Assembly: GCA_002427605.1 (NCBI GenBank)
Contig: DIRT01000029.1
Location: 135,351-199,350, forward strand
DNA from: Bacteroidales bacterium UBA5429
GTDB lineage: Bacteria; Bacteroidota; Bacteroidia; Bacteroidales; WCHB1-69
Reading direction: 5' to 3'
DNA length: 64,000 nucleotides
The notes beneath the pieces are model-generated. The model worked only from the letters and a program-made list of their open reading frames with translations. It made no database searches and was not told the DNA's origin. Shown here piece by piece: positions 50,227 to 60,102 of this stretch (positions within the stretch are counted from its first letter, which is position 1; every line of letters starts with the position of its first letter). Position numbers and translations under genes: made by a program.

Positions 50227-51765
50227 ATGAGTAAAAGAGCCCTCGTTAGTGTTAGTGATAAAACCAATATCGTTGGTTTAGTACAACAATTAGCGCAATT
50301 TGATTATCAAATTATCTCTACGGGTGGTACCAAAAGAGCCCTTGAAGAGACCGGAATCGCCGTGATTGGCGTTGAAGAGATAACTGAGTATCCTGAAATG
50401 ATGGATGGAAGAGTAAAAACACTGCATCCTAAAGTACATGGAGGCTTATTGGCGCTGAGAGATAACCAGAAGCACCTTGATGAAATGTTTGAAAACGACA
50501 TCCAATTCATTGATTTAGTGGTTGTTAATCTTTATCCATTTCAGAAAACCATTGAAACTAAAGGAACTACTTACGAAGATGCTATTGAAAATATAGATAT
50601 AGGGGGACCTTCGATGCTGCGTAGCGCTGCTAAAAACCATCGCGACGTAACTGTCATTTGCGATCCTCAAGATTATGAATGGGTGATTGATGAGATTGCC
50701 AAAAAAGGAAATACCACCTTAGAAACACGCAGAAAACTGGCTGCAAAGGCATTCAGACACACTGCCGCATATGATGCCCACATTGCTCAATACTTAACTG
50801 AGCAGGTTGGAGAGACTGATCCAGAATCAATTACGCTCACTTATACCAAAAAACAAGCCTTGAGATACGGCGAAAATCCACATCAAAAAGCGACTTTTTA
50901 TATTGGAAAAAAAGAGGGATATTCTTTGGCATGGGGTGAACAATTACATGGTAAAGAACTCTCTTACAACAACATCCAAGATGGTGATGCCGCATTAAAT
51001 ATGGTTAAAGAGTTTCAGGAACCGGTTTGCGTAGCAGTAAAACATAAAAATCCTTGCGGTGTAGGTATCGGAGCTGATCTTTATGAAGCCTGGAGGGGTT
51101 GTTATGAAGCGGACACTACCTCTATCTTTGGAGGCATTGTTGCCACCAATCAGCCTATTGATAAAAAAACAGCAGAGGAAATGGGTCAGATCTTCCTCGA
51201 AATCATTTTAGCTCCTTCATTTACTCCGGAAGCTTTTGAGATTTTAAGTCAGAAAAAGAATATCCGATTGATCACTTTCGATCTCTCCCTTACTCAAGAG
51301 GAGGTCAACTCCTATATTTCGATCAATGGTGGATTATTGGCTCAAACTAAAGATCATTTCTCTGATTCTCAATATGATATCCGATATGTAACAGAGAAAA
51401 AACCTACAGAACCTCAACTACAAGACTTACTATTCGGAATGAAAGTGTGCAAACATGTTAAATCGAACGCTATCACAGTTGTACATAACCGCAAAACCGT
51501 TGGAATTGGTGCCGGACAGATGAACCGTGTTGGAGCAGCTCGAATTGCTTTAGAGCAAGCTAAAAATAGTGGTTATACTCAAGATTTAATTTTAGCCAGT
51601 GATGCATTTTTCCCTTTTGATGATGTTGTAGAATTAGCTCATCAATATGGAGTTGCAGCTATAATACAACCAGGTGGTTCTCTTCGTGATGAAGACTCAA
51701 TCAAAGCATGTAATAAATTTGGTATCTCTATGATATTCACCGGAATAAGACACTTCAAACACTAA
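50227..51765 (+). CDS. purH: Bifunctional AICAR transformylase / IMP cyclohydrolase
   Basis: Catalyses the last two steps of IMP synthesis. The N-terminal IMP cyclohydrolase domain has ALVSVSDKTNI, ISTGGTKRALEETGI and MMDGRVKTLHPKVHGG. The C-terminal transformylase domain shows LRYGENPHQKA, the KHKNPCGVG catalytic segment and AIIQPGGSLRDEDSI. The 512-residue length is normal. It starts 13 bp after the GH2 gene, though a metabolic link is not expected. Confidence 0.96.
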   Translation: MSKRALVSVSDKTNIVGLVQQLAQFDYQIISTGGTKRALEETGIAVIGVEEITEYPEMMDGRVKTLHPKVHGGLLALRDNQKHLDEMFENDIQFIDLVVVNLYPFQKTIETKGTTYEDAIENIDIGGPSMLRSAAKNHRDVTVICDPQDYEWVIDEIAKKGNTTLETRRKLAAKAFRHTAAYDAHIAQYLTEQVGETDPESITLTYTKKQALRYGENPHQKATFYIGKKEGYSLAWGEQLHGKELSYNNIQDGDAALNMVKEFQEPVCVAVKHKNPCGVGIGADLYEAWRGCYEADTTSIFGGIVATNQPIDKKTAEEMGQIFLEIILAPSFTPEAFEILSQKKNIRLITFDLSLTQEEVNSYISINGGLLAQTKDHFSDSQYDIRYVTEKKPTEPQLQDLLFGMKVCKHVKSNAITVVHNRKTVGIGAGQMNRVGAARIALEQAKNSGYTQDLILASDAFFPFDDVVELAHQYGVAAIIQPGGSLRDEDSIKACNKFGISMIFTGIRHFKH

Positions 51766-51792
51766 TCATATAACCTTAAAATTCAAACCATT

Positions 51793-54700
51793 ATGAACAA
51801 CTTTTCCCACCTACACCTGCACACCGAATATTCCATATTGGATGGAATGGCTAAAATTCCCAAATTAATAGCTAAAGCCTATGAAGATGGGCAAAGAGCC
51901 ATAGCTATAACGGATCATGGAAACATGTACGGCGTTTTCGAATTTATGAATGAAATTTCAAAATTCAATAAAAAACTCAAACCTGAAGAAAAACCTATTA
52001 AAGGAATCATTGGAAGTGAAGTATATGTTGCTCGTAATGGAAGAACAAACAGAACAAACAGAGAAGATCGTAGCGGATGGCATTTGGTCTTATTAGCCAA
52101 AAATATGACGGGCTATCGTAATTTAAGCAAATTAAGCAGCATCTCTTACGAAGATGAAAACTTTTATTACACTGCACGGATTGATAAAGATTTATTGAGA
52201 ACCTATTCTGAAGGATTAATTGCTTGTTCAGCTTGTTTAGGTGGAGAATTAGCTAAAGCGATCACACTTTATAACTCAGTTCAAGAGTTTCAAAACAATG
52301 CACCCCTCAATCTTGAAGAAGCTGAAAAGGTAGCACTAGAGTATCGCGATATATTTGGAGAGGATTATTACATGGAGATGCAGATCCACGGACATCCTGA
52401 ACAAGAGATGGTTAATGCAGCAATAAAACAGCTATCAGAAAAGCTAAATATCCCTTATATTGCTACTAACGACGTTCACTTTATTAATCGATACGACTTT
52501 GAAGCACACCGTGTATTATTGGCATTAAACACCGGAAAATCTTATGTTGACTTAAGTTCAACCGTACAAGACTCCGAATCAGATCCGGGATTATTTTACA
52601 CCGGCAATGAGTATTTAAAAAGCTACACGGAAATGATTGAACTGTTCAAAGAATATCCTGAAGCGGTGACCAATACGCAGCTCATTGTCGATAAAGTTGA
52701 ATTTCTTTCATTAGAAAAAGAGGTTGAATTACCCCATTTTCCCATACCGGAAAGATTTGAAAATGAAAGTGAATATTTAGAATACTTAGTGTATGAGGGA
52801 GCTAAGAAAAGATGGCCAGATGGAATAACTCCTGATATTGAAGAACGGATTCAGTTCGAGCTCTCAACAGTGAATAGGATGCAATATCCCGGCTATTTTC
52901 TCATTGTATGGGACTTTATAAAAGAGGGAAGAAAAAGAAATATCCGATTTGGACCCGGTAGAGGCTCAGCTGCCGGTTCCATATTAGCTTATTGTTTGGA
53001 AATAACCAATGTGGATCCCATTAAGTATCAGTTACTATTTGAGCGTTTTCTCAATCCGGATAGAGTTTCATTACCTGATATGGATATCGACATTGATGAT
53101 GAAGGTAGAGATGAAGTGATTAAATATGTGATAGAGAAATATGGTGCCGACAAAGTGGCACAAATTATCACTTTTAACACTATGGCTACCCGTTCTTCTA
53201 TCAGAGATTGTCTGAGAGTATTGGATGTTCCTTATGATAAAGCTGATAAAATCGCAAAACTAATTCCGGACGGTGCTAAAAACTTTAAAGATGCTTATGA
53301 AAAATCTCCTGAACTAAAAGAAGAGTTGGAAAAAGGAGAACCTTTAATTCAAAAAGGATTAAAACTCGCTGAACTTCTGGAAGGAACTATTAAAAGTTAT
53401 GGTGTACATCCTTGTGGTGTGATTATATCCAAAGATCCACTCATGGAACAAATTCCTTTGGCTACCTCTAAGAACTCAACTACGCCTATTACGCAGTATG
53501 AAGGGACCTATGTAGAAAGTGCAGGATTGTTAAAAATGGACTTTTTAGGACTGAAAACCCTAAGCATTATTAACGAAGCACTTAAAAACATCAAGAAGAG
53601 TAAAGGGATTGATCTGAAGATCGACGATATTCCTTTGGATGACAAGCTTACCTATCAATTACTTTCAGCCGGGAACAGTATAGGAGTTTTCCAATTAGAA
53701 AGTCCCGGAATGAGAAAATATCTTGTTGACCTAAAACCTTCACGTTTTGAAGATATTATTGCTATGGTTTCGCTATACAGACCCGGACCTATGGCAAATA
53801 TTCCATCCTATATCAATAGGAAATATGAACGGGAAAAAATTGAGTATCCCATTTCCGTTATGAGTGAGTATTTAAGTGATACTTACGGGATTACAATCTA
53901 TCAGGAGCAGGTGATGCTATTATCCCAATTGCTTGCCAGTTTTACTCCCGGAGAAGCAGACCAACTTCGTAAAGCGATGGGAAAAAAGAAAATAGATGAG
54001 ATGGCCAAGTTAGAGTCTTCATTTTATGAGCGTGCTACTAAAAACGGACATAACATCTCTGTACTTAGAAGAATCTGGGATGAGTGGAAAAAATTCGCTG
54101 AATATGCCTTTAACAAATCACATGCTACCTGTTATGCTTTAGTTTCGTACCAAACTGCATATTTAAAAGCACACTACCCATCCGAATTTATTGCCGCATT
54201 ATTGACTAATAACCTGGATAGAATTGATGAAATTAGAAAGTTCATTAAAGATGCAGGAATGATGAATATTAAGATTTTACATCCTGATATCAACGAATCA
54301 TCCGATCATTTTACTGTAATTTCAAATGGGGATATTCGTTTTGGATTAGCTGCATTGAAAGGTATTGGCAGTAATGCTGTAGCCGCCATTCTTGAAGAAA
54401 GGGAAAATGGAAGTTTTAAAGATATTTTTGATTTCTTTAAGCGTATCAATTTAAGAGTTTGTACTAAGAAAAATATTGAAGCTCTCGTTCTTTCAGGTGC
54501 TTTTGATGGATTTACTGATATGCACAGAGCTCAATTTTTCCATTCTGACGATGATAAAACCAATTTCATTGACAAGATTATAGCATGGGGAAACCAAGAG
54601 CAAAAACTTGAATCACAAGGACAGTTTTCTCTTTTTGGAGAGTCAGAAGAGATGCAAAAAGAAGCTTTACCTGCACTCCCCATTGTTGAAGAGTGGACTC

Positions 54701-55356
54701 AACTGGAAAAATTAAAACATGAAAAAGAGATTGCAGGTTTCTATATTTCCGGATACCCCTTAGATGCTTATGAGGTTGCTATTCAGCATTTTTGCAACAC
54801 CACCGTTGCTCAACTACAAGATGTTGAATCACCAAAATATATGGATAGAACATTTAGATTCGCCGGAATTATAACCAAAGTGCAAACCGGTGTGACAAAA
54901 AATAACTCTGAATGGGGAAAAATGACAATTGAAGATGAAACCGGAAGTTATGAATGGTTTATTAGAGGTAACGATTTTATCAAATATAAAAACTACTTTA
55001 TTCCTAATAAATTAATATACGCTAAAGGACTGGTAAGATCTTACTTTGACAAAGGTAAAATGGAACAAAGGTATCAGTTTTCCCCTATCGGATTTCTACC
55101 TCTTGATGAAATATATGAAAAAATGTGTTCAGAAATTCATTTTACAATTGATGTATCAGAAATATCCACCTCAGTTGCACTCTCACTACAAGAAGCAATT
55201 CAAAACTCTCCCGGTGAAAAAATGCTGTACTTTACAATTATTAACAGCAAACAAAATTATGTTACGAACTTAAGCAATATAAGTCATAAAATTGATCCTG
55301 AGACCTTTGTAAAGAATTTAAAAATTCATGCCAACTACACTTTAGTTCTGAAATGA
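51793..55356 (+). CDS. dnaE: DNA polymerase III alpha subunit
   Basis: The replicative polymerase, 1187 residues. The N-terminal PHP domain begins FSHLHLHTEYSILDGM. The palm carries RFGPGRGSAAGS and the catalytic aspartates in LPDMDIDIDDEGRDE. GVHPCGVIIS, SLYRPGPM and FNKSHATCYALVSYQTAYLK follow. A C-terminal OB domain (FAGIITKVQTGV, MTIEDETGSYEWF) is present. The stop overlaps the next gene by 4 bp, so a radical SAM gene is coupled to dnaE. Confidence 0.96.
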   Translation: MNNFSHLHLHTEYSILDGMAKIPKLIAKAYEDGQRAIAITDHGNMYGVFEFMNEISKFNKKLKPEEKPIKGIIGSEVYVARNGRTNRTNREDRSGWHLVLLAKNMTGYRNLSKLSSISYEDENFYYTARIDKDLLRTYSEGLIACSACLGGELAKAITLYNSVQEFQNNAPLNLEEAEKVALEYRDIFGEDYYMEMQIHGHPEQEMVNAAIKQLSEKLNIPYIATNDVHFINRYDFEAHRVLLALNTGKSYVDLSSTVQDSESDPGLFYTGNEYLKSYTEMIELFKEYPEAVTNTQLIVDKVEFLSLEKEVELPHFPIPERFENESEYLEYLVYEGAKKRWPDGITPDIEERIQFELSTVNRMQYPGYFLIVWDFIKEGRKRNIRFGPGRGSAAGSILAYCLEITNVDPIKYQLLFERFLNPDRVSLPDMDIDIDDEGRDEVIKYVIEKYGADKVAQIITFNTMATRSSIRDCLRVLDVPYDKADKIAKLIPDGAKNFKDAYEKSPELKEELEKGEPLIQKGLKLAELLEGTIKSYGVHPCGVIISKDPLMEQIPLATSKNSTTPITQYEGTYVESAGLLKMDFLGLKTLSIINEALKNIKKSKGIDLKIDDIPLDDKLTYQLLSAGNSIGVFQLESPGMRKYLVDLKPSRFEDIIAMVSLYRPGPMANIPSYINRKYEREKIEYPISVMSEYLSDTYGITIYQEQVMLLSQLLASFTPGEADQLRKAMGKKKIDEMAKLESSFYERATKNGHNISVLRRIWDEWKKFAEYAFNKSHATCYALVSYQTAYLKAHYPSEFIAALLTNNLDRIDEIRKFIKDAGMMNIKILHPDINESSDHFTVISNGDIRFGLAALKGIGSNAVAAILEERENGSFKDIFDFFKRINLRVCTKKNIEALVLSGAFDGFTDMHRAQFFHSDDDKTNFIDKIIAWGNQEQKLESQGQFSLFGESEEMQKEALPALPIVEEWTQLEKLKHEKEIAGFYISGYPLDAYEVAIQHFCNTTVAQLQDVESPKYMDRTFRFAGIITKVQTGVTKNNSEWGKMTIEDETGSYEWFIRGNDFIKYKNYFIPNKLIYAKGLVRSYFDKGKMEQRYQFSPIGFLPLDEIYEKMCSEIHFTIDVSEISTSVALSLQEAIQNSPGEKMLYFTIINSKQNYVTNLSNISHKIDPETFVKNLKIHANYTLVLK

Positions 55357-56276
55357 GACGATTTAACTCATATAAACAGTTTCTGATCAATCAATTTGGA
55401 AAAAGAGTTCAAAAGCTGACTATTGACGCCGGCTTTACTTGTCCAAACCGCGATGGAACCGTAGGAACAGGAGGATGTACTTTTTGCTCTAATGATGCTT
55501 TTAATCCTTCATACTGTGATCCAACAAAAAGTGTAACCCGGCAGCTCGAAGAAGGAATTCAGTTTCATCGTAACCGATACAGGAGGGCTGATTCTTACCT
55601 TGCCTATTTCCAAGCCTACTCCAATACTTATCTTCCTCTGAATCAATTACAAAAGATTTATGAACCTGCCTTACAACATCCCAATGTGGTTGGAATTGTG
55701 ATTGGTACTCGTCCTGACTGCATAGATGAAGAAAAATTAGATTATTTCGCCTGGTTAAATCAAAAACGATTTGTTTCCATAGAGTACGGTATTGAATCAA
55801 TACACAATAAGACCTTAGAACATATCAACAGAGGACATACTTTTGAACAATCGCAACATGCAGTTGAAGAAACCCGAAAAAGAAATATCCATACAGGAGG
55901 TCATTTTATCTTTGGATTACCTTTTGAAACCCCTGAAATCTGGATGGCAGATCTGGATGAGATCAATCGGCTGGGACTCAATAGCATTAAATTTCATCAA
56001 TTACAATTGATTAAAGAGACTCAGATGGCTCTTGAGTTTGAGCAATACCCTGAACGATTCTATCTGTTTGATATTCACAACTATATCCCATTTATCGTAA
56101 ATTTTGTAGAAAAACTGGATCCCAAACTGATTATTGAACGTTTTGCCGGTGAAGTACCACCCCGTTTTTTAGCTTTAAATAATTGGGGTACAACCAGATA
56201 TGACGTGATTCTTCAAATGATTGAAAAAGAGTTTGAGCAAAGAGACAGTTTCCAAGGAAAGTTCTACAAGATATAA
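55353..56276 (+). CDS. YhcC-like radical SAM protein (TIGR01212 family)
   Basis: A 307-residue radical SAM protein of the YhcC family, function unknown. The cluster site is unusual in spacing, as expected for the family: FTCPNRDGTVGTGGCTFCSN, with cysteines at about residues 29, 41 and 44. VIGTRPDCIDEEKLDYF and EYGIESIHNKTLEHINRGH follow. The start overlaps the dnaE stop (ATGA). Confidence 0.9.
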   Translation: MRRFNSYKQFLINQFGKRVQKLTIDAGFTCPNRDGTVGTGGCTFCSNDAFNPSYCDPTKSVTRQLEEGIQFHRNRYRRADSYLAYFQAYSNTYLPLNQLQKIYEPALQHPNVVGIVIGTRPDCIDEEKLDYFAWLNQKRFVSIEYGIESIHNKTLEHINRGHTFEQSQHAVEETRKRNIHTGGHFIFGLPFETPEIWMADLDEINRLGLNSIKFHQLQLIKETQMALEFEQYPERFYLFDIHNYIPFIVNFVEKLDPKLIIERFAGEVPPRFLALNNWGTTRYDVILQMIEKEFEQRDSFQGKFYKI

Positions 56277-56287
56277 TGAAAAAATTG

Positions 56288-56296
56288 TAACTTTGC
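56288..56296 (+). promoter_or_regulatory. -7 promoter element of nadB
   Basis: TAACTTTGC, 20 bp before the nadB ATG. Confidence 0.6.
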
Positions 56297-56316
56297 AGGT
56301 TGATTTCTAAAGCACT

Positions 56317-57918
56317 ATGGAAACACGTAAAAAAGTAGACTTTTTAGTCATTGGCTCCGGCATCGCAGGACTTAGTTTTGCTTTAAAAGCAGCCAATTAT
56401 GGTAATGTTTGTGTTATCACCAAAGGTAAAATTGATGATACAGCTACCAAATATGCACAAGGAGGAATTGCAGCAGTTGTATATCACCCGGATACATACG
56501 AAAAACACATCAATGACACCATGATTGCCGGTGACTCTCTATCAGATAGAAAAATTGTTGAACTGACGATTAAAGAATCTACAGAGCGTGTATTGGAATT
56601 AATTGAATGGGGAGTAAATTTTGACAAAACTCCATCCGGAAGATTCTCTTTAGCAAAAGAGGGAGGACACTCAGAATATCGGGTATTACACCATAAAGAT
56701 ATTACCGGATTTGAAATTGAACGCAAATTGATCAAAGCGGCTCAATTGAACGAAAATATTGAGATTCTGGAAAATCATATTGGATTGGAAATCATTACCC
56801 AACACCATTTGGGGCAAAATGTAAGTCGCCGATCCAACAATATTGAATGCTACGGAGCCTACGTTTTTGACGTCGAAACCAAAAAAGTAACTACCATCCT
56901 TGCCAAGTTTACTATGATGGCAACGGGGGGAATAGGAACCGTTTATGGCAACACAACAAACCCTTTGATATCCACAGGAGATGGTATCGCGATGGTTTAT
57001 AGGGCAAAAGGAGTAATCAATGGAATGGAGTTTGTTCAGTTTCACCCAACCTCTCTGTATAATCCAAAAGAATCTCCATCTTTTTTGATCTCTGAGGCAT
57101 TAAGGGGTGCAGGAGCTGTTTTGAAAGATTTTAATGGCAATGATTTAATGTCTAAGTATGATAAAAGAGGTTCTTTAGCTCCCAGAGATATTGTTGCCCG
57201 TGCTATTGACAATGAATTGAAAATCAGTGGTAAAGAACACGTTTTCCTGGATGCAAGATCGATACCGCACAATCAGATTTTTCAACATTTTCCTAATATT
57301 TATGCTAAATGTTTAAGTGCCGGTATCGATATCACCAAAGATATGATTCCGGTTGTTCCGGCTGCACACTACTCATGTGGAGGAATCAAGACAGATGAAT
57401 GGGGAGCCTCTTCTATTCGCAATTTATATGCTTCAGGAGAATGTGCATCGACAGGACTACATGGAGCTAATCGCTTGGCATCCAACTCCTTATTGGAAGC
57501 TTTAGTCTTTTCTCACAGAGCCTGTGTAGATGCTGTTGAACATCTGAACGATGTTGACTTTTGCTTGGATGTTCCCGATTGGGACAGTGAAGGAACAGTA
57601 CACAACGAAGAGATGGTACTCATCACACAATCCAAAAAAGAGTTACAACAAATTATGTCTAATTACGTTGGTATTGTGCGCTCTATTTTGAGATTGGAAC
57701 GTGCATTGGTGCGACTTCATATACTATTTCAAGAAACCGAAACGTTGTACAAGAAGTCAAAACTGATACCTGAAATTTGTGAATTGAGAAATATGATCAA
57801 TGTGGGATACATTATTATCAAACACGCTATGGAACGTAAAGAGAGTCGTGGACTACACTACTCTATCGATTTCCCGGGTCATCGTGACGAGTCACCTTTA
57901 TTGAAAGACCATTTGTAA
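56317..57918 (+). CDS. nadB: L-aspartate oxidase
   Basis: A 533-residue flavoenzyme that oxidises aspartate to iminoaspartate for NAD synthesis; in anaerobes fumarate can be the electron acceptor. FAD site FLVIGSGIAGLSFAL (residues 9-23), YAQGGIAAV, REGGHS-type segment (KEGGHSEYRVLHHKD), FVQFHPTSLY, PAAHYSCGGI and ASGECASTGLHGANRLASNSLLE are all in place. nadA and nadC are not adjacent. Length is normal. Confidence 0.94.
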   Translation: METRKKVDFLVIGSGIAGLSFALKAANYGNVCVITKGKIDDTATKYAQGGIAAVVYHPDTYEKHINDTMIAGDSLSDRKIVELTIKESTERVLELIEWGVNFDKTPSGRFSLAKEGGHSEYRVLHHKDITGFEIERKLIKAAQLNENIEILENHIGLEIITQHHLGQNVSRRSNNIECYGAYVFDVETKKVTTILAKFTMMATGGIGTVYGNTTNPLISTGDGIAMVYRAKGVINGMEFVQFHPTSLYNPKESPSFLISEALRGAGAVLKDFNGNDLMSKYDKRGSLAPRDIVARAIDNELKISGKEHVFLDARSIPHNQIFQHFPNIYAKCLSAGIDITKDMIPVVPAAHYSCGGIKTDEWGASSIRNLYASGECASTGLHGANRLASNSLLEALVFSHRACVDAVEHLNDVDFCLDVPDWDSEGTVHNEEMVLITQSKKELQQIMSNYVGIVRSILRLERALVRLHILFQETETLYKKSKLIPEICELRNMINVGYIIIKHAMERKESRGLHYSIDFPGHRDESPLLKDHL

Positions 57919-57940
57919 AACAAAATAAACAGCAATTAAC

Positions 57941-58468
57941 ATGAACAAAAAATCATTTTTAAAAATTCTTACTCTTATGCTCACCGGTATCATCCTGGTG
58001 AGTGCTTGTAAATCTAAAAAAGAGGATAACATCATTCAAGAAGATGAAGTGTTAACTAAAACTATACAGAATAGTGCTCCGGAAGTGAAGCCTCGTCCTG
58101 CAGAGGATCTGTCCGGGAAAGTGCAAATCATTACTGAAGAGGAATTTATAGCAAAAATCACCGAAATAGATAATGAAAAAGGGTTCCAGTATAAAGGTTC
58201 AACTCCGGCTATCGTAGATTTTTACGCTGATTGGTGCAGACCTTGTATTGCATTAGGACCCGTTTTGGAAAGATTGGGTGAAAAATATAAAGGACAAATC
58301 ATCATTTATAAGGTTAATGTTGACAAAGCACAGCGTTTGGCTGCACAATTTGGAATTCAAAGCATCCCTTCATTGCTGTTCTTAAAACCCAATGAGCAAC
58401 CCAAAATGATGGTTGGCGCTCCGACTCAGGATGAGCTGGACAAAATTATCAATGAGGCACTTTTATAA
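57941..58468 (+). CDS. Thioredoxin-fold lipoprotein
   Basis: A 175-residue lipoprotein (lipobox LVSAC, cysteine at residue 22) with an acidic linker and a thioredoxin domain from about residue 70. The redox site is WCRPC, with Arg in place of the usual Gly, and the cis-Pro loop is SIPSLLFLKP. It would act in the periplasm or on a membrane, possibly in disulfide reduction or isomerisation. It follows nadB by 22 bp. Confidence 0.87.
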   Translation: MNKKSFLKILTLMLTGIILVSACKSKKEDNIIQEDEVLTKTIQNSAPEVKPRPAEDLSGKVQIITEEEFIAKITEIDNEKGFQYKGSTPAIVDFYADWCRPCIALGPVLERLGEKYKGQIIIYKVNVDKAQRLAAQFGIQSIPSLLFLKPNEQPKMMVGAPTQDELDKIINEALL

Positions 58469-58477
58469 AACAAGAAT

Positions 58478-59887
58478 GTGGGCTTAATTAAAAAAACAAC
58501 TCTTTTTGTACTTTTTTTCTCTTTTTCTATTATATTATATTCCCAGGGGGGATGGACATGTGATAGCGCTGCTCAATTTTTGAACAAAATAGAGAAGAAG
58601 ATTGCTCACTTCCAACCCGAGGATCCTGAGTTGATAACCCTCCACTACTTGTTCGCTCTTGACAATAAAAAAGAGTTAGAGCAGTTTTATTCGGAAATCA
58701 TTCCCTCTCTGTCACACTGTGATCGAAATTATTATTATCAACTGATAGAACAGTATGATAGACTGACAAAAACAAACTCTATTTTTCTTGATTCACTCTC
58801 AAAACAGAAAGATCGGGTAGATTACCTTTTCTATCAGATGGGATACCACGAATTTAAACTCAAAAACTATGAACATGCTCTTTATCACGTTGATAGATCA
58901 TTAGAATACAATCCATTATACGGAGATCCGCTGCTCATCAAGTTGGAAATTCTATTTCACTATAAACAATACAAAGAGTGTCTCGATATTCTTAACATAC
59001 TCTATTATGATATCGACATTAATGTAGAGCAAGAGAAAAAGATCATTGACTTCAATAGCCGATTTTACGATCAGGTATATCATCTGGGTGACTCGTTAGT
59101 CATTGAGGACCGTGCTACAGAGGCTTTCAAACTGTTTGGAATATTAGAAACCTTCTGCCATATCATGCCTTCCGGTTACTGCAACGACGATTATTACCAT
59201 GGAATATTACGCTCAAAATCAGGCGTTTACGAATCCTACTTAAAAATTGCATCGGTAGCCCGGGAGCGTAAAAACTTTGAAATGGAAAAGCGTTTTCTCC
59301 AGTATGCACAAGATTACTTAAATGAGAATCCCGAAATAGCAGATCAGGGGAAACCACAACCATCGGAACAACTCTCCTACTCTACTCCGGAAGCCAAGCC
59401 CTTTTTCAACACTTCAGTTTCTCCGGGTGAAATTACAGTTACAGCAGTAAATCCTCCTATTCAAACTTTACCTAATCCCGTCGTTGAAGAAAACAGGTCC
59501 CAATCTCAACCCAACACACACACGGCTTCTCCTGATGCTCCGACAGTCCGAGAGGGGGATAAAAAAGAGGAAACAGCCACTGTTTTGGCTGCCCCCCAAA
59601 TGTTTTTAAATCAAAAAGAAGAAAAAAAAGAAAATCAAAAGGTAGAAAATACCCCAAACGAAATAACTCAAACTCCGGTTGAGGAACCGGTTGATCCGAT
59701 GAAGGAGTATAAAAAGTATCAGGATTTAATTTTTGAAGGATTGGTAATGTGTATAAATGAGGAGTTTGAGGAGGCATATCAAAAGTTTAGTGCTGCCAAA
59801 GCACTTGAAAGTTGCGATTGTTTTGAGCTTGATGCCCGCGTTGATATCTTCTTAAGAGAATTGAAAAAATTAGACATCAAAAAGTAA
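58478..59887 (+). CDS. Exported TPR-like protein, function unknown
   Basis: The 469-residue product starts at GTG with a signal peptide (MGLIKKTTLFVLFFSFSIILYSQ). Residues 30-285 are helical with TPR-like pairs (YHEFKLKNYEHALYHVDRSLEYNPLYGDP, FKLFGILETFCH). Residues 290-410 are Pro/Thr/Glu/Lys-rich and probably disordered, and a final helical unit follows (INEEFEEAYQKFSAAKALE, like a TPR). It lies 9 bp after the thioredoxin lipoprotein. A periplasmic scaffolding role is possible but not shown. Confidence 0.75.
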   Translation: MGLIKKTTLFVLFFSFSIILYSQGGWTCDSAAQFLNKIEKKIAHFQPEDPELITLHYLFALDNKKELEQFYSEIIPSLSHCDRNYYYQLIEQYDRLTKTNSIFLDSLSKQKDRVDYLFYQMGYHEFKLKNYEHALYHVDRSLEYNPLYGDPLLIKLEILFHYKQYKECLDILNILYYDIDINVEQEKKIIDFNSRFYDQVYHLGDSLVIEDRATEAFKLFGILETFCHIMPSGYCNDDYYHGILRSKSGVYESYLKIASVARERKNFEMEKRFLQYAQDYLNENPEIADQGKPQPSEQLSYSTPEAKPFFNTSVSPGEITVTAVNPPIQTLPNPVVEENRSQSQPNTHTASPDAPTVREGDKKEETATVLAAPQMFLNQKEEKKENQKVENTPNEITQTPVEEPVDPMKEYKKYQDLIFEGLVMCINEEFEEAYQKFSAAKALESCDCFELDARVDIFLRELKKLDIKK

Positions 59888-59908
59888 AATTATAACCTCC
59901 TCAATATC

Positions 59909-59964
59909 AATCAGATCACTTTTTTTGAAAATAAATTCAAAAAAAATAAGATAAGTGTCTGATT
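59909..59964. repeat. Nested inverted repeat between the TPR gene and rplM
   Basis: Outer arms 59909-59921 and 59953-59964 pair over 12 bp with a one-base bulge. Inner arms TTTTTTTGAA (59920-59929) and TTCAAAAAAA (59936-59945) pair perfectly around AATAAA. The element sits just upstream of the rplM -7 element. It may be a terminator for the upstream gene or a regulatory structure. Confidence 0.5.
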
Positions 59965-59980
59965 ATATGAAATAAATGTG

Positions 59981-59989
59981 TATTTTTGC
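59981..59989 (+). promoter_or_regulatory. -7 promoter element of rplM-rpsI
   Basis: TATTTTTGC, giving a leader of over 100 nt before rplM, which leaves room for the hairpin at 60051-60078. Confidence 0.6.
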
Positions 59990-60050
59990 ACCCTTAAAAA
60001 ACCGATTATTATCCTTTAACTTAGAGAAGGAAAAATTAATTGAAAAACCT

Positions 60051-60078
60051 TGAGTTTTGTAGGTGAAGACAAAACTCA
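60051..60078 (+). ncRNA. Candidate ribosomal-protein leader hairpin (L13 leader)
   Basis: TGAGTTTTGT (60051-60060) and ACAAAACTCA (60069-60078) form a perfect 10-bp stem with an 8-nt loop AGGTGAAG, 24 nt before the rplM start. L13-type leaders have been described in Bacteroidia, where the protein is thought to bind its own mRNA. Matching to that family by a covariance search was not possible here. Confidence 0.6.
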
Positions 60079-60102
60079 TACAAAAAAAACGAAAAGTAAA
60101 AA

